Shown one piece after another: positions 6,055 through 6,398 of a stretch of 6,398 nt of DNA. Every line of letters begins with the position of its first letter. The first letter of the stretch is position 1. The notes below the pieces were generated by a model. The model had not been told where the DNA came from. It searched no databases and was given only the letters and a program-made list of their open reading frames with translations. This DNA is from Pseudomonadota bacterium (lineage in GTDB: Bacteria; Pseudomonadota; Alphaproteobacteria; Rhodospirillales; UBA2165). The stretch lies in the NCBI GenBank assembly GCA_027592155.1, contig JAQCKY010000144.1, positions 1 to 6,398 on the forward strand, in the 5' to 3' direction. The translations under genes were made by a program, and so were the position numbers.

Positions 6055-6398
6055 GCGTCGCATCTGCCACTCCAACCAGTACGGCACAGACTGCCCATCC
6101 TTCGTCTTTCCTGCGGCTGCTTTGGGGATCCTCCTTCATGGCAAAGTTGACCGCCGGTGCTCTGATCCTCATCGTCTGGCAGGTTGGGGTGATGCTTTTC
6201 GCGCCGGCCTTCGTCGCAAAGCCGATCAATGTCGCGGGCGTATTCCCCAAAGTCATCATGGACCCGGCCTTTCAGGCTGCATCGTTCAGTACCCTGTTCG
6301 CGGTCTTTCAGGGCTTGGCGATTGCCCTGGTCGCCGGAACCATTGTCGGAGTCGCGATGGGGCGGCTCAAAGTCTTCGACCGCATGTTCAATTTTTAT
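6051..6398 (+). CDS. ABC importer permease 2, 3' end missing
   Basis: The frame opens at ATG 6051, overlapping the TGA of permease 1 (ATGA), and stays open for 116 codons to the window edge. A polar Ser/Thr/Ala-rich N-terminus of about 30 residues (MSVASATPTSTAQTAHPSS) precedes a membrane segment at about 33-52 (LTAGALILIVWQVGVMLFAP). The start of the permease domain follows: SFSTLFAVFQGLAIALVAGTIVGVAMGRL (about 78-106). This aligns in pattern with the matching part of permease 1 (TGFVLALLSAIPFGIVMARL), supporting a paralogous partner. A weak Shine-Dalgarno (GGGGA, 6038-6042, inside permease 1) lies 8 nt upstream. The EAA loop and the remaining membrane segments are outside the window. It should form the second half of a heterodimeric importer channel. 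Confidence 0.88.
   Translation, partial: MSVASATPTSTAQTAHPSSFLRLLWGSSFMAKLTAGALILIVWQVGVMLFAPAFVAKPINVAGVFPKVIMDPAFQAASFSTLFAVFQGLAIALVAGTIVGVAMGRLKVFDRMFNFY

Overview
The window looks like bacterial chromosome, probably from an alphaproteobacterium. The evidence is moderately GC-rich coding sequence, ATG and GTG starts, and a divergent promoter with a CTTGAC-type -35 box. The gene content (an amidohydrolase-2 decarboxylase, a group C flavin monooxygenase and an NMT1/SsuA-type ABC importer) is also common in Rhodospirillales and Rhizobiales. That placement is inference; no rRNA, tRNA or phylogenetic marker is present. I see no insertion sequence, CRISPR array, integrase or phage gene.

Layout: (1) 1-536 (+) is the 3' part of an amidohydrolase-2 family, metal-dependent decarboxylase of the gamma-resorcylate / 2,3-dihydroxybenzoate type. 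(2) 567-1952 (+) is a MATE-family efflux protein, 30 nt downstream and probably co-transcribed. Its ribosome binding site lies inside a 12-bp stem with the GTG start in the loop. (3) 1949-3064 (-) is a luciferase-like flavin-dependent monooxygenase related to RutA/SfnG, convergent with the MATE gene; the two stop codons overlap. (4) 3065-3251 is a divergent regulatory region with a recognisable + strand promoter flanked by two inverted repeats that look like operators. (5) 3252-6398 (+) is an ABC importer operon: ATPase, periplasmic binding protein, permease 1 and permease 2 (cut by the window end). A strong stem-loop separates the binding protein gene from the permeases, and the permeases overlap by ATGA.

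How the genes may work together (inference): the importer brings in a small organic molecule. The divergently transcribed monooxygenase would use reduced flavin and O2 to oxidise or cleave it. The amidohydrolase could decarboxylate a hydroxylated aromatic or heteroaromatic acid, and the MATE protein could export a toxic substrate or intermediate. The substrate cannot be read from sequence. The importer family covers sulfonates, taurine, nitrate, pyrimidine precursors and aromatic acids. No flavin reductase, which such monooxygenases need, is in the window.

The best-supported unusual features are in the non-coding DNA: the start-codon hairpin of the MATE gene, the paired operator-like palindromes around the importer promoter, and the intercistronic hairpin before a permease gene with no visible Shine-Dalgarno sequence. 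I found no wholly new multi-gene system. The cluster appears to be an uncharacterised uptake-and-oxidation module built from known families.
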